Positions 1-13,200 of a stretch of 64,000 nt of DNA are shown here, piece by piece. The number at the start of each line of letters is the position of its first letter. The stretch's first letter is position 1. The notes beneath the pieces are model-generated. The model made no database searches and was not told where the DNA came from. It saw only the letters and a program-made list of their open reading frames with translations. Source of the DNA: Triangularia verruculosa (Eukaryota > Ascomycota > Sordariomycetes > Sordariales > Podosporaceae); assembly GCA_033296885.1 (NCBI GenBank), contig MU863926.1, forward strand, positions 124,001 through 188,000, read 5' to 3'. A program made the translations under genes and the position numbers.

Positions 1-1391
1 GTGAGTTCGTCGCCCAGTTTCTTGTTGCGGGCCAACAGGAGCTGCTCAAGGGTGTCTTTGCCTTGTCCGCCACCTTGGTCGGCGTTCAAGTCCCGCACTT
101 CATCGTCATCGCCGGTTGCAAACTCAATGCTCTTCAATACCTCCAGCTCCTGTCTAACTTCCTCATAATCACTCCACTTTTGCACCTTGGCCTTCAGGGT
201 GTCACGTTCCTCCTTGAGTAACCCAACCTCGCGTTCCAGAGCACGCAACTTCGTATCTAGACCCCGCTTGAGACCTTCCTTATCCACACGCGCCGCCTCT
301 AGTTTTCGGATGAGCGACGAGTTCTCTGATCTCATCCTCATGAACCCAGGGTCATCCTCGAGAGAAGCTGCAGTTTGAGTAGGGACCTGAGACTTGGCTT
401 GAGCCAGCTCCAGCCTCATCTGCTCGTTGCGAGCCTCAACCTCAGCAAGCCGTGCACTGGTGCGTTCCAAATCAGAGTGCACCATCTCCAGCTCGGCGCT
501 AGTAACATGTCCTCCTTGACTCTCCTCGCCATCGCCCTTGCCCAAGCGTTGATTAACCTCATAACTGGCCTTGATTTCGTTCAAAAGGCGATCCTGATTC
601 TCGACCTTGTCCTCCAATGCCTTCTCTTTAGCCGCCCAGTTATCCTGCTTCTCCTCCAGCACAGCAGTCCACGATGCCTCGACCTCCTTGACTTTGGTCT
701 CCAAGTTTTCTTCCAGGCCCTTCCTCAAGTCGCGTTCGGTTTGTAACCGAGATTCTGTCTCCTCGAGCTGGGTAGTCAATCGTGACACTGTCTTTTGAAG
801 GTGTTCGTTTTCCTGACTAAGCTTTGGTAGGGTGTCTTCAGACACAAGCATAGAATCGACGGACGCCTCGAGCAATGGATACGGGTCGGGAGCTTCGGAG
901 AGGGACGTATAGGCATGTAAGAATGCAGAGTTTACAGATTTCGAGTGGTTGGTCAGGAGATCAATGAACGTCTGGTAGGCTGCGTGATGTCCATGTTAGT
1001 CCTAGGGTTCATCCCTTGAGCCATGGCCCGAGGCCAAAATCCAAGCTTACCCTTGAGCAGTCCTTTGACCTCAGAAAGCTTGCTCGCATCGTCTAGCTTC
1101 CTAAAGTCCTTGGTCTTTTGCGCAAGGTCCTTCCTCTGCACCGTCGAGTCTCGCTGGTAGGCAACGATTTCGGAGGCCGTGTTGTCGAGAGTCGAGACAA
1201 GGCTCGTAAAGTCGAGACCTAATGCAATGCCCAGTCAGACACGTGCTGATTTACATCCGGGTTTTAGGGACGGGCTCACTCCTCCATTGCGAGATAGCAT
1301 TCTGAAACTTGTTTACTGATTCGTTGGCTGTAGTCGTCGTCGCGGTGCCGGCTGGCCCGACAGCAGCTTCCGGCGTGTTGTCGTCTGCCAT
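1..1391 (-). CDS. CASP/Coy1-like Golgi coiled-coil protein (partial, 3' end outside window)
   Basis: CASP (Coy1 in yeast) is a Golgi-resident, C-terminally anchored coiled-coil protein acting in retrograde Golgi traffic. Three exons can be joined: 1391-1280, 1218-1051 and 979-1, with GTGAGC and GTAAGC donors, TTAG and GCAG acceptors, and frame kept across both introns. About 419 residues are visible. The N-terminal part carries the family blocks VNKFQNAISQWR, VQRKDLAQKTKDFRKLDD, AYQTFIDLLTNHSKSVNSAF and LSEAPDPYPLLEASVDS, followed by long heptad-rich coiled coil. The start is the ATG at 1391, just before MADDNTPEAA. The C-terminal CASP domain and membrane anchor would lie beyond position 1, so the gene is cut by the window edge. 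It is head-to-head with the Vps3-like gene, 434 bp between start codons. The family is well supported by these N-terminal blocks; the localisation is family knowledge. Confidence 0.88.
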
Positions 1392-1825
1392 TACTTTCGC
1401 GTTCCTTGGCGCAATTACTAGATTATCTATAGAGGAGGCAGAGGGCCCCGTGTTGAGGTGCGGCAAGCATTAATGTTGTTATGATTTGGACGATGGATGT
1501 TTCGGTTGATGGGCAGCTGGAAAGGTGGCCGCTCAGGGACCGTGTGAGCCGCCAAGACTTTGGCCCGAGCATGTGGAGCGGTTCCATGCAGTTGGGGGAG
1601 CTTCGTCACCCCAGCCTGAAGGTGGGACCTGACAGGTGAGCTACAGGGGTGCAACGGCCGAACTCCAACTTGGAAGCTCCTGCAACGAGGCACAGCTTGA
1701 AGCCAGCCTTTCTGTAGCAAGTTCCTCAAGATAACGACGGTCGATACGAGTTCTTGAAGACGACAAGTGCCCAAAATCTTACAGCCCCCTATCGAGAAAA
1801 CGGCGACGATGTCGCGGGAGAAGCA

Positions 1826-4800
1826 ATGGCATCTGAACCGCACAGGAACCACAGGGCAACTACAGCGCCGCCCGGTATAGGACCATTCGATTTACGCCCG
1901 CTGCTCCACGGCGTGCCCCTGTCAGAAAATGGCGACGACGAGGATATCCAGATCAACTGTGTTGAATATTTGGGTGTGTAACCCGGGTTTCTGTCCTCTT
2001 TAGATTAGCAGCTAACATACTTTCTGACCACCAGATGGGAACCTTTATGTCGGCACTACCGCTTCAGAATTGCTTCATTTCTTTGGCATTCCGCCAGACC
2101 CCGCCGATCCGAACCAGAGCCCAACCTTTATTCTCGCATCGCGCCTAAAACCAGCATCTTCAGAAGCCACCGGCGCATCCAGTGGTCCTCGACCTGGTGT
2201 TCAGCAGATTCTCCTGCTGCCCCGCGTCGCCAAGGCTTGCGTCCTATGCAACTCGACTGTATCCTTTTATTCTCTTCCTGAGCTGAGCCCAGTCTTTGGC
2301 ACAACCGTCAGGAATTGTAATTGGATTGGTGGAGTGGACTTGAATGAGGATTTGACGGGGCCGGGACATGACAGATCGGGCTCAGTAACGATACTACTCC
2401 ATCTAAACCGTAAGATCAGGGTAGTAAGGATAGGGGACGATGCCCCACGTGTGTACCGGACTATCGACTATGCTGGAAGCACACTATCTGTGCGTCGGGA
2501 CTCGTTTGCCTGCGTGGCCGACTCGAGAAGCTATGCGTTGGTGGATATTGATCGCCAGTTGAAGATTCCGCTCATGAGCATCTCGTCACTGGACGACTCA
2601 CAGCCAGGGGGTCCCTTTGGGCAGGCGCAGAACATTGCGGGGCCTCCCGACGGGGGACTCTTCAGGAGCGCTTCTACGGCCTCGCCACGGCCGTCTACTG
2701 ATACACATGGGCATTCTAGGAGCACAAGCTTAGGTGATTTCATCTCAAGGGGCGTTCAACGCCGGCAAGGGGAAACAGATGATCCTGTCTTTCAAGACAC
2801 GGATGCGCCAACACCTACACGAAGCCCAGCGCCAGGAGACGATGGACCAAACCGGACTCGGCAGGATCGATCTCCACAGCCAAGAGAGATATCAGCAGCT
2901 CAAGCTGCTGGCGCCAACCCACCCTCCCGGACCATGTCTCCGGCAAGACCTGAACCTATACTATTGAAACCCCTCATAGTTTCACCAACCGCAGAAGAAT
3001 TTCTCCTCGTAACAGGAACCGGCCCTCTTGACCCGGGCATCGGCATGTTTGTGAATCTCGACGGTGATCCAACAAGGCCAACGTTGGAATTTGACCGGTA
3101 TCCGCGTGAAATTGTGGTCGATGGCGGCGCAGCAGACGTAGCTTCACCAGGTCCGTCTCTTGGAAACGCAGAAGAAGGATATGTGCTTGCGTCCATGGCG
3201 AAAGAACTCGAAGATGGGCTTCATAACGGGTTAGAAATTCAACGCTTTGATGTGAATGTAGGCGAGGACGAAGCAGAAAAGTGGTGGTTGGAGGTGGAAA
3301 ATACTGGCTCGAAAGAGGTGCCGGGAAATACACCAATAGGCATCAGGTCTTTGCTGCAAAGTGAAGAGATGCATTTTGAGCAGATTGTGCAACGGTTATG
3401 CCAGAGACGATTTTTGCCGTTCAAGGGGCAGTCTGCAACGCCAACAGTCTTGCTAAAAAGTAACGACTCCCGCACCGCGCTTTCGCTTCAACGGCTAACC
3501 CAGGAACAAGAACTCTTCAACCGCGACGAGTCAGATGATGAGGTGCTTCCCCCAGAATGGGAGACCAACAGGAATAAGGAAGCAGAGGAGTTTGTTCGAA
3601 GACTGGCGAAGACCTCGTCGCGGTTGGCAGTGTGGGCTGGGTCTAATATATGGTGGGCTGTACGGAACCCCCTGCTCGTGCAGTTAGAGGCCACCTTAGA
3701 TTTGGCAGCATCGAGGGAACAGACGGAGCCGAAAACATTTCAGAGCAGATTGCAAATATTCTCTCTCTTGGAGACCATCAGGGAACGAGAGCCGAAAACC
3801 GAACTTGAATTCATGACGTTAGGGTATATCAAACAGCGGGCTACTATCATGCTTCTCACCACCTTTTTGAACTCGACGGAGTCGCCGTTTACCGAAGGTC
3901 AGACAAAAGCAATGGAGGAGCACCTCCTGGGCGGTGACCTAGACGCCAGAGTGGTCTTGTCGCTTATACCCGCCCTTCGGAACGGAATCATAGTTAGCAG
4001 AAGGGGGATCTGGATATATGGCGGCATCAAAACACTGGTGGAGGATTACATATCGCGCGAACAGGATGGCCTGGAAAGCCAAGGGGTCAGTTCGCTGTCA
4101 CCTAGCGTGCTGCAGTTTCTTCGCCGGTTTCTCACCGCAACGAGAAAGAAGAAGGGATTTGGGAGCGTGTCTGATGAAGTGTTCCGGACGGTTGATGCCT
4201 CTCTGCTCTTGGTGCTTCTTGAACTGGACAAGGAAACTCCTTTTGGCCAGAATGGCCGAAGTGGTTCGATCCGCAAGGAACTTTACGAACTCGTGGATCA
4301 CGGTGTGGACTGTTTTGACCGAGCAGTCGACCTACTCGAAACCTACCAGAGACTATTTGTCCTTAGTCGGCTTTACCAGCACAAGAAGATGGCAGGCGAG
4401 GTTCTTGCGACATGGCGGCGCATCATAGAAGGGGAAGAAGACAAGGGCGGCGAGCTTGGAGATGGCGAGCAACGAATTCGAAGCTACCTCTCCAACATCA
4501 GTAACCAGGCTCTCGTCCAGGAATACGCCATTTGGCTGGCCGCCCGCAACCCCAAGCTAGGCGTCCAGGTATTTGCGGACGAAAAAGGGAGGTTCCCCAG
4601 GTTTGAGCATGGGCAGGTCGTGGCCCTGCTGAGGGAAGAAGCGCCTGACGCGGTGGCATACTACCTCGAACACCTCGTCTTTGGCAAAGGCAACACCGCC
4701 TACGTTAACGAGCTGATCACTTACTATCTCGACATTGTCATCACCGACCTTCAGTCCTCCCAGGATACTCGAGAGATGGTCGCTGCCTCATACGAAGCCT

Positions 4801-5663
4801 ACAGGGCATTGCATCCCCCTAAACCAACTTACATCCGTTTTCTCTCAGATAACACCCCGCCAAACAACGATGTATGGCAGAGTCGGCTGCGCTTACTTCA
4901 GCTGCTCTCCGGTGGACACGACTACAACGCAGCAGAAATCAGGCGAAGTATAGACGAGTCCTTGGCTACTATCCCCCAACCAAACGGTCATTCAGATGGC
5001 GAACCAAACGGAGCCAGCAACAGCCTCCGCCACCAGCTTCTCGTTCCAGAATCCATCATCCTCGCCGGTCGCGCCAGGCAACACACCGACGCCCTACGGC
5101 TGCTGGTCCACCGCCTAGGGGACTACGACACAGCCGTGTCATACTGCATCCGCGGTGGCGCCGCGCTCTCCCCAGGCAGCCGGAGCAAACGCCGCCACAG
5201 CGACAGCAGCCTCCCGCCAACCTACGAGGAACAAGTCCAGCTCTTCCGGTCTCTGTTGCATGAGTTCTTGAACCTGGAAGATCCACAGGAGAAGGTGGAG
5301 CGAACGGGGAGTCTGCTGGAGAGGTTTGGGGGTTGGTTTGATATACTGGAGGTGCTGGAGGTGATACCGGAGGAGTGGCCGGTGGAGACGATGGCGGATT
5401 TCCTGGTGAGCGGGCTGAGAAGGTTGGTGGCGGAGAGGTGTGAGGGGATGGTAGCTAGGGCGTTGAGCGGGGCGGAGAATTTGAGGGTTGGGTATGAGTT
5501 TGTGGAGGCTGTGGCGGAGAAGGGGCCGGTGGTTGATTTTGGGGAGGGTGGTGGTGGAGTTGGTAACGGTGATGGTGATGGGGAGGAGATGATGCAAGGG
5601 GGACAGCAGCTTGGGGAGGGTTGGGGAGAGTATGTGCAAGCTGGCGGGCGTTTGGGTGGGTGA
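1826..5663 (+). CDS. vps3: Vps3/TGFBRAP1-like CORVET tethering subunit
   Basis: Predicted subunit of the endosomal CORVET tether, which binds Rab5/Vps21 and supports endosome fusion. Exons are 1826-1973 and 2035-5663; the junction restores the CNH-type string VEYLDGNLYVGTT. The protein is 1258 aa. The ATG at 1826 is the first in this frame; an upstream ATG at 1809 is out of frame. Order: N-terminal CNH-like beta-propeller (from about residue 38), interrupted by a Ser/Pro/Arg-rich low-complexity insert around residues 260-350; a Vps39_1-like helical region around 700-850; and a Vps39_2-like region around 1050-1200 (LVPESIILAGRARQ, ALRLLVHRLGDYDTAVSYC). The C-terminus is Gly-rich. Vps39/Vam6 shares this architecture, but the start is unlike the MLSAF-type start I expect for Vps39, so Vps3 is preferred. 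Being divergent from CASP puts two trafficking genes on one intergenic region. Confidence 0.78.
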
Positions 5664-8600
5664 AAGCGTGGGAGGGGTGTTTTTGAATACAAAATTTTGA
5701 TGTTGTTTGAACGTCTGTTTGTGCTGAACAGAAGTCCCAAGGTGGTGTGGATGTTGGGTGAGGTTAAGATGTGATGTCAAGGGCATGTCGTTCAAAGCCC
5801 GATGAGGAAGGTGAGCGTTGAACCTGTTGCAAAGGCCCCTGGATCCGTCGTACCGACCCGGAGAGCGCGCAGTTCAGGGGCTGCCAATCAAGAGGGCGAA
5901 AACGTCGAACCAGCCACACAGCCTGGTGAGTCCTCTGCGTTTGATCAATCTGAACGTGATTCAGGGGCTACCAACCAGGCGGCTCGCGGCTCAATTCCGC
6001 GGACCCCTATTTCCCACTCAAGCAACAGAGTTCGAGGCTGAAGACAGGAAAGGGAGTCGGTTCTGCTACTCCGTAACAGTGGCGGTATCTTTCGGCCAAT
6101 ATCCATGTGCTCCACAACCTCCTAGTTCAGCTCACATGTTTCCGGTAATGAACAACGAGATGCAGACACAAGCTCACATGTCTATTGTGTCCGAACCCAT
6201 GACTCACTCTCAGGATTTTCATCTTGAATGGCAGTTTTTGACCGAGCAAGAAAGAAGCGTTGCACAGCTCTTTCTCTAGGGCTGTAAACACCCGATGTTG
6301 GCACCCTATCTTCTGTACGATACTTGAGAGCAGCCGTCAGATTGTGTAATAGTTGCTACTAACTACAGCTGGGGAAAAGGTTAGTTTTGCAAATTCGAAG
6401 TGCCCAAGTTCAGTGAGTAAAAGGTTGTAAGAAACATTATCCTATCCCACCGTCCCAACCGAGAAAAGTGCGGGAGGAGAGAGCGGGCGAACCAAACTGA
6501 TGGTGTGAGATGGATACGACTGGACGACGCCCCGACTTGGTTTTTGGTTTTTGGGGGGAGGTATTTGGAAAGGGGTGGTGTGGGGTGTGGTGGTGTTCAA
6601 TCTATTCTTTCTGCAGGAGAAGCGAAATGCTGCAGTGGCTGTTGTGTTTTACAGCAGCTGGCAGCAGCATTGTCATGTGGAATGTATATTGAACAGCGGG
6701 TGGAACACAAGCAGTATGCAAGGTGTTGAACTCCGACGCAAGAGGGGGGTATCAAATTCGGGAACCGGAAGGGGGAAGATGCATAGCATATAGTGACCAA
6801 CTGTGGTGAATTGGTGTGGTCGTTTGTGAGGTCGCAGGTAGGTTACTGACGATGGTGGTGGTGGTGGTGGTGGTGGTGGTGGTGGTGGTGAAGGAATTGG
6901 GGAAGTGCGTGCTCCGTAAACGGTTCAGAAACGGTGCTTTAAAAACGGAGCTGCTTCAGTGTTTGGGGCGGGGGAGGGGTCATGAAGTTCTTCTAAGTTA
7001 AGTAATATCGCCGAGCTGCTAGACGAGAGAGCTGAAGCAACAAAATTCCTAAGGACCCGATTTCTCGGAAACTTGGCGATTAAGTATGTAGAGGCCAATA
7101 AAAACATATGAATGTGTCAAGAATCCCAGATCTCATCGCGCATAAAAAAAGCCAAGTCGACGAGCGGCGTGGTCACAATAAAAACCAGGTAGGCATCCCA
7201 AACTCTCTCCAAAAGTCCCAACGGAGGTTTGGCTCAGTGTGAGTTTCCGGGGAACGTCACATCGTGATGGAGTCGGGTCTCCTCTTTTCTGGTGGAGAAT
7301 GACATTGGCCAGATTTCCCGAGCTTCTGGTTATTTTTGCTTTTTCTGGCTGAGGTTACGTTGGAATTGGGTCTCGTCAAGAGCAGAAGCAAAAAGAATTG
7401 CTTGGTTCAACTCCGCAAGGACGAAAAGGGGAAAAGTTGTGAGATAAAGGAAGGAAAATGGGATGTCTTTTTTTCTAGGAAGATTGTTTCCTACTATGGT
7501 AGGTAAGCTACATAGCTATAGCTCTATATGAGGGCACACAGGTTGCGGTTTGGTGCAGTTTCAATCTAGTGTACGGAGTACTTCATCAAGAACCCACGAG
7601 AGCTGGCTTGCCGAAACTCCAAGTGTATGTATGTCTCTCGGCCGAGAGTTGTCTCTGAACGCCCCGTCCCGTCCACGCCTTCCCCGGCCCGAAATTCGGG
7701 ATGTTCATATGCATGGCGCCGCCCTTGCCGCTGCTGCAAGAGGCAAACAAGAAGAAAGAAGAAGCCGTTGGGAAAAGAAGAAATGAGCGGGGTGGGGCGG
7801 GCGCGGGGCCGAGATCAAGATCTGATCGGCGGCGGGTGTCGCTGTGATTTGTGACGAATCGTGTGTCAAAGATGTGACCAGTGGCAACGTTGCGCCGAGA
7901 GGTTTGAGTGCATGAGGAAAAGAAAGGTGTAAATCGAGATCAGAAGAAAGCAACCAAGCTCTCAGAGATCACAGAACAGAAAGTTAGGAGTAAGTACTAC
8001 ATGTCTCATCTTACGATGTGGCAGGTCGACAGGTAGTACGGGGTCCTATCTCGTCGCTGACAGGCTTCTAACCAGGTACTTGTGTGTCAGTTGGTTGTGT
8101 CCTGGTCTATATCACTGAAACTTAATCCTCAAGGTGCTGTCATGAGTTGAGGTATATTGCGCGGCGCAGCACCGCCCCGGGTCCCTGGGCAGGAGGAGCA
8201 TTGGGTTGTGTCGCGTGCAACGCTGTGTTGGATGATGCGGCACAGTTGCTACTGAGGATTTGACCCCCGGTACGCAAGTAGTCATCTCGACAAGGCGAAT
8301 GTTGCATCACAACTGAAGTGCCCTCCTAGTTGATAACGATACGAGTGATGTTGGACTACCTATCCCCGTCCGACTTTTATCAGCCTGCTCAAACCCTTCC
8401 TTGTGGCTCTTTTTGAGACATGATTAAATCCAAACTACTGGGAGAGTGTCTCGCAGCTCTCCAAATAGACCCCTGGTCCCCCTTCACATCCAAGACATTA
8501 CCACATTCCTCGTTACCCCCATTTGAACATGACACCACCGAGTCGTAAAACGAATGTCGAAGAGAATGAAATCCAAGGGTATAATTCTCCGTAGCCCGTT

Positions 8601-8778
8601 TCCCACCGTTACCCAGAACCAAGCAAACTCACAGCATTCAGTCTTGCCCAGATGCTACCCAAAATCTTTGATACAATAACGTGTGAACTGAGCCATATCC
8701 AGTTTCTGTATCTTGAGCTTGAACGCCTAAAAGCATCCATGACAGCAATTCACAAAAAGAAAATAGTTGATGCGGTAA
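5664..8778. other. intergenic, no supportable gene
   Basis: About 3.1 kb between the 3' ends of the Vps3-like gene and the GPCR gene (convergent). Open frames here are short (under 155 codons), overlap on both strands and show no recognisable domain. An 18-bp motif, TTCAGGGGCTRCCAAYCA, occurs at 5873 and again at 5960. A (GGT)n tract is listed separately. Confidence 0.6.
6853..6890. repeat. (GGT)n trinucleotide microsatellite
   Basis: Roughly twelve uninterrupted TGG/GGT units lie in non-coding sequence. In one frame they would read as poly-valine, but no gene signals surround them. Confidence 0.95.
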
Positions 8779-10283
8779 TTAATCACGCTCCAGTGTTTTT
8801 GACGGCAGTTCAATCGGGGATCGATCCTCAGCATGAGACGAAGACCCCGCCAACTCGGTCATACTTTCCGTCTCGTACGTCTTGTCGTGCTTGAATCCGT
8901 TCCTGGCACTGCTCATCATCTGGAATGAACCGTCCCCGACCAATTGCTGATCCTTGTGTCCGAACCAAGCTTTCGCGTCATCCCACAGTATCTGGCATGC
9001 CTTCCAAGATGTGACAATGTAAATGATAGAGTTCCAGAAGCCCTGAAGGGGAAGGACGAAGGCGGACATGTATTCAAGTGCCAAAGAGGCTTGATTCTTG
9101 TGGACGACTGAATACACACGATTGGCGCTAGAGGGGATCCATGTTACAAGCATGGCGGTGAAGAAGAGGATGGAGCACTTTGCGTAGGACCATGTTGCGT
9201 TGTTGGCTTCATAGGCTGCGCGACGGCGGAGGGTATTGGTTCCCCCAGTTGTAGCATTGCGGATCGGAGGAGCTTGTGAGTCGATTCTGATGTTATGTTG
9301 GTTGGAAGGAGGCGTATCGCCGTAGGAGTCTCGTTCGGCCGCCCGCCTGTTCGAGGAAATGTGAACCGAGTAAGCGGCGTTGGGTAGTTTCGGTGGCTCG
9401 GTCCCGTTCTGGACGATTCCCAGAGTTGCAAGACTTTGGTCTATGACTTCACTGGTAACCGAGACCTCGGTGGTCTTGACGGAGTTGAAGGGGTCATCTC
9501 CGGCAGCAAATGGTTCGTGGTCATGATGGCCTGTGCTAAAGTCCTTGAGTTGCTGATGTTTCTTGTAGATCTCGCGGCCGGCACGAATGTAGATGAAGAA
9601 GGTGATGAGGATGACAATCCTTGGAAATAGCAATTAGTGTTTGATGTGATGGATGGGGAGAGCGTCGAACTATAACTCACCAGATGGGTCCGTAAAACGT
9701 CGCAATGCGAAAGATGTCCCACTTAGGGCTAATCCAGCACCACAGCGTCGCGTTTCCATACATTTTCCCCTTGGCTGGGGTCTGAATGAAGAGAAAAGTA
9801 AGAGCAACAACAAAAGGAATCCCGTAGCAGCAGAGGAGATAGGGAATTTCCATCCTTCGTAGCCTTGTGCCGTCGAACTTGAAATAGAAGGTCAAGTAAA
9901 CATTGACCGCCATTGCCAACGTCCAAAATGTATCAGCAGGCATGAACCTGGCGAAGTCAGTTAGCAACACTGATCAGTCGACAAAAGCGCTCAGCAGGCA
10001 AGGTAACATACATTTGAATCAGGAAGCCTTGAAACTGACAGCCACCCGAGTTTGGATCATTAACGAACGAACGGGCCATCAGTGTAGCAGCATTTGTCAT
10101 AAGGTTGCCGAACGACGCGTAGAACACAAGGCGGTTGATAGGCTTGTGAAAAGCCTTGGAAGCGCAAAAGGTGGTAATCACAAGAACTGATCCTAGAAGC
10201 GAAAAGACAGAGCAAGTACGCTCGATAATGCTGAACACATCCACAGGCAACTCAGCCCGCGGATCATCAGTTGCCGTCGACAT
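8779..10283 (-). CDS. cAMP-receptor-like seven-transmembrane GPCR
   Basis: Predicted plasma-membrane receptor of the fungal cAMP-receptor-like class (Dictyostelium CAR/secretin-like fold; Neurospora GPR-1 to -3 type). Exons are 10283-10012, 9947-9681 and 9619-8779, giving 459 aa. Donors are GTATGT and GTGAGT; frame is kept as LIQMFMPADTFW and FYGPIWIVILIT. Seven hydrophobic segments are visible: TM1 from CSVFSLLGSVLVITTF, TM2 in the INRLVFYASFGNLMTNA region, TM3 in FWTLAMAVNVYLTFYF, TM4 in IPYLLCCYGIPFVVALTFLF, TM5 in IVILITFFIYIRAG. A long hydrophilic third cytoplasmic loop (about 110 residues) follows, then TM6 in SILFFTAMLVTWIPSSANRVY and TM7 in YMSAFVLPLQGFWNSIIYI. The PINRL after TM1 and WIPSSANR in TM6 fit this class. 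The Ser/Asp-rich tail could be a phosphorylation target. The ligand is unknown. The ATG at 10283 gives a short extracellular N-terminus. Confidence 0.87.
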
Positions 10284-13200
10284 CTTGAAAACTTGAGAGC
10301 ATGTAAATAGGACAGAGGCTAGAGTCAATGTAGCGTGTGGGCAAAGAATCTATCGGTAGACCGGTGTAGATATCATTTGTTTTTGAAAGCGGTCGTGGTC
10401 GTCGCAAGGAAGACGTCCTGCCATCCACATCTGTCTCTTCTCTTTGGTAGTCCTCCTGGTGGCTCTGGCCGAATTCGTATCTTTGGTCGTTGGTAAGCCT
10501 GAATGTTGCCTTTGGCCCGAGTTGAGGCGCTGACGCGAGTGTGATCAAGCAAACTGTAATGTGTTGGCGTCGGCGTAGAAGTTGGCAGAGGTCAACAGGA
10601 CCATGTGTAATGATTGAACCTAGCTTCCCATCGCGAGACCCGGGGCGGTGGGACTGGGGATGGGTGTTGAGGATGGTGGGGATTCAAATATTCACTCCAA
10701 TGTATGGGGATCGGTTCTCTTTTCACTGGCGAGTGTCCAGTGAGAAAACGGAGTCCGGATGAAAAGGAGCACCTAGCAGGTCCCAGAACGGCTAGCCAGA
10801 ATGCAAAGCGTCATAAGAGGGACAAGGGGAGATGTCATGCAGGGCCCAACCACGAACCTGGCCAGCTTCGCGATGGCTTGGCTGTCAACAGGATGGTCTA
10901 GACAGACGGGAAAGTACCATGTCCTCCCTGATGTATCCTTGCCCCTCGATCTGCATACGGTGCAGACAAGAGCTGGGCAAAAGGGGACCATGGGTAACAG
11001 ACAGTTGGAGCAGGAGCCTGTATGGGACGACGAGATGGCTTACGGGTAGGGGCTTTGAAAGCTTCGGATTGGCCAGGGGGGTTGGACGAGGTGGGTAGTC
11101 CAAAGTTGTGTACGGATGATAAACGAGAAGCAAAAGGCAACCTGCAACATCTGCAACATGATCGGTCCGCTCCCGAAAGTACATGAAGCCGCCTGTACTC
11201 CCATCTTGTGTCCGCTGCTCTATCAAGAGTCAGCTAACAGCCCATTACAGAGTTCAGTAAAGCTTTGCACCAGCTATCAGGAGAGACAAACATACCGCAA
11301 TCAGGTGCTTCCTGCAAACTCGATACAACAAGCGGGGTCGACTAGTCCGAGCTGTGGTTTCTCGGTCCCGTTTCTTCCTCTCCTACACAGGGGTCCCAAG
11401 CTCCCCCAGACATATCCACTTCCGATGGCAGCATACCCCTGCGGGTACCCTGCAAGTAAACTTGGCGGCGAAAACGTAGCTGTATCCGTTCAACGACGGT
11501 TATGTCCAGAGAAACCACACTTGTTGTCGTCGTCCTTACATCAGCATGAGCAACCTTCCGGATTGAAAGAAACAGATGAGATCCTCCGTGCCGGTTACAC
11601 GGAAGCGGATGTTGTAAGATGTGGCGGCTTCCTGTTGCCGTGGCCAAACAACAGCCGTGCTGCTGAGGTCCAGGCTGTTTAGAGATGCTGGGATATCCCA
11701 AGAACGTCAAGCTAGCGAGTGCTACCTCTTGCAATCCCTTGGGCAGTCGTTTGTCAATGCGTTTGCCGCTTCCTGAATCGTAATCTTGCTTTGACGTCCT
11801 CATGGTCCTGTAGCAACTGCTGTCAGTTGTATTGGTACTACTGCCTGTCTGACTTGAGAGGACAGACATTACCGAAGTCTTACGTTGCCTGTCTGTTCAG
11901 ATGGTGTTTAACACAGCCTTGCGAGTAAGACACCAGATCGAGGTATGGGAACCGTATTGCGATCCGGGGTTACGTCCATCAAAATGCCACATCGATGGCT
12001 CGAATTGAGAGTTTGGGGAACGACATCTCAGCCACGTGGAGGAGCTCCACACGCTGCTAGGGGCCCTGGTTCTAACTCATTACCGAAGCCGTTTCGACGA
12101 CCACCGTTTTTTGACCCCAGTTAGCCTCTCCCGCTTCGAGATGGTTTCTCCGTTCTTGCAGTGACACACCCAGGTTTTTTTGCTCCCTCGACCATGGCTC
12201 GCTTCCTGCACGCTCAGACTGGCCTCACGACAATCACCATTAACCCAACCACATTTGGATCATTCTGTCTCCAACCGTTGCTAGCGTGCGGAGTCTTGCA
12301 TTCTTCATCAATCCTGCGCTGACTGCCCGGTGATGGTAGCCAAACCTCGTCGTGTACCGCAAGCAAGAGACGCCAAACAACCCCGTCATCGAAATGACCG
12401 GCCCGCCCAGCATCCAGCTCTTCAAATGCTTCAGTGCTATTTACCCGACATTCTTTCGGCACCGCCATGACGCGGGTAATCGCCATGATGTCTGATGCTC
12501 CCGTTGGATGTTTTGCAGTAACAAGGCTGCCAAGCTTTGTTTCAACTTTCTTCTGCGACACATGGCATGCCCGGTGGCGTCGAAGGCATCGACCACGAGT
12601 TCACGAGGCACAGGGTTGTTCTCGTTGGCGTCCTTACCTTGAGCCGCCCTTCAACCACAGATCACGGCTCTCGCTTACACGCACGGTCACAAGATCAAGT
12701 TGATGCCAAGTCGACATGGTCGACTTCGCTTCTTCCACGAGATGATAGCTTCGTTGCATCAAGTACACGCGAGCTATAACCAGACGCCGAGGCTATCTAT
12801 GCACCACACCGACGGGGCCGTCGCCGACTATTCTTGTCGGGACATTACTCGGAAACCTCGGGCGGCAGAGAGATTGGCAAATCCAACCCCCCTCCCCGCT
12901 CCAAACGCTCTAGAGTTTGGATGTGTGTCTGTGCTGGTCACCCATGGGGGGTGAATCGGAGCTACTATCACAACCTCAACCTTCATAGCTCTTAATACAG
13001 CTTCCTTTTAGATCAGTTTGTCCATGCCTATCATGTTATGGTGGATGAACAACTCAGAATCTCCTGGGGAGCTTTTGCAACAAAAAATACCAGCCTTACA
13101 CTCGGTGAATCCGCTGTTTGATGCGGCCCTTGTCTGCTACACTATCTATCAAACTGAACGGTAGTTGGGAGGAAATTTTCTTGGTAGCGGCTTATCCAAC

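Noticed and set aside
5222..5795. Long minus-strand frames opposite the Vps3 C-terminus
   Set aside because: Shadow of the biased coding strand; they end inside a well-supported gene.
11116..11869. Overlapping 188- and 175-codon frames on opposite strands
   Set aside because: They overlap each other, are Cys/Pro/Ser-rich, show no domain or splice context, and look like chance frames at moderate GC.
12214..12750. Protein-like minus-strand frames with a GTAAGG donor near 12630
   Set aside because: No acceptor joins them in one frame and no family is recognised.
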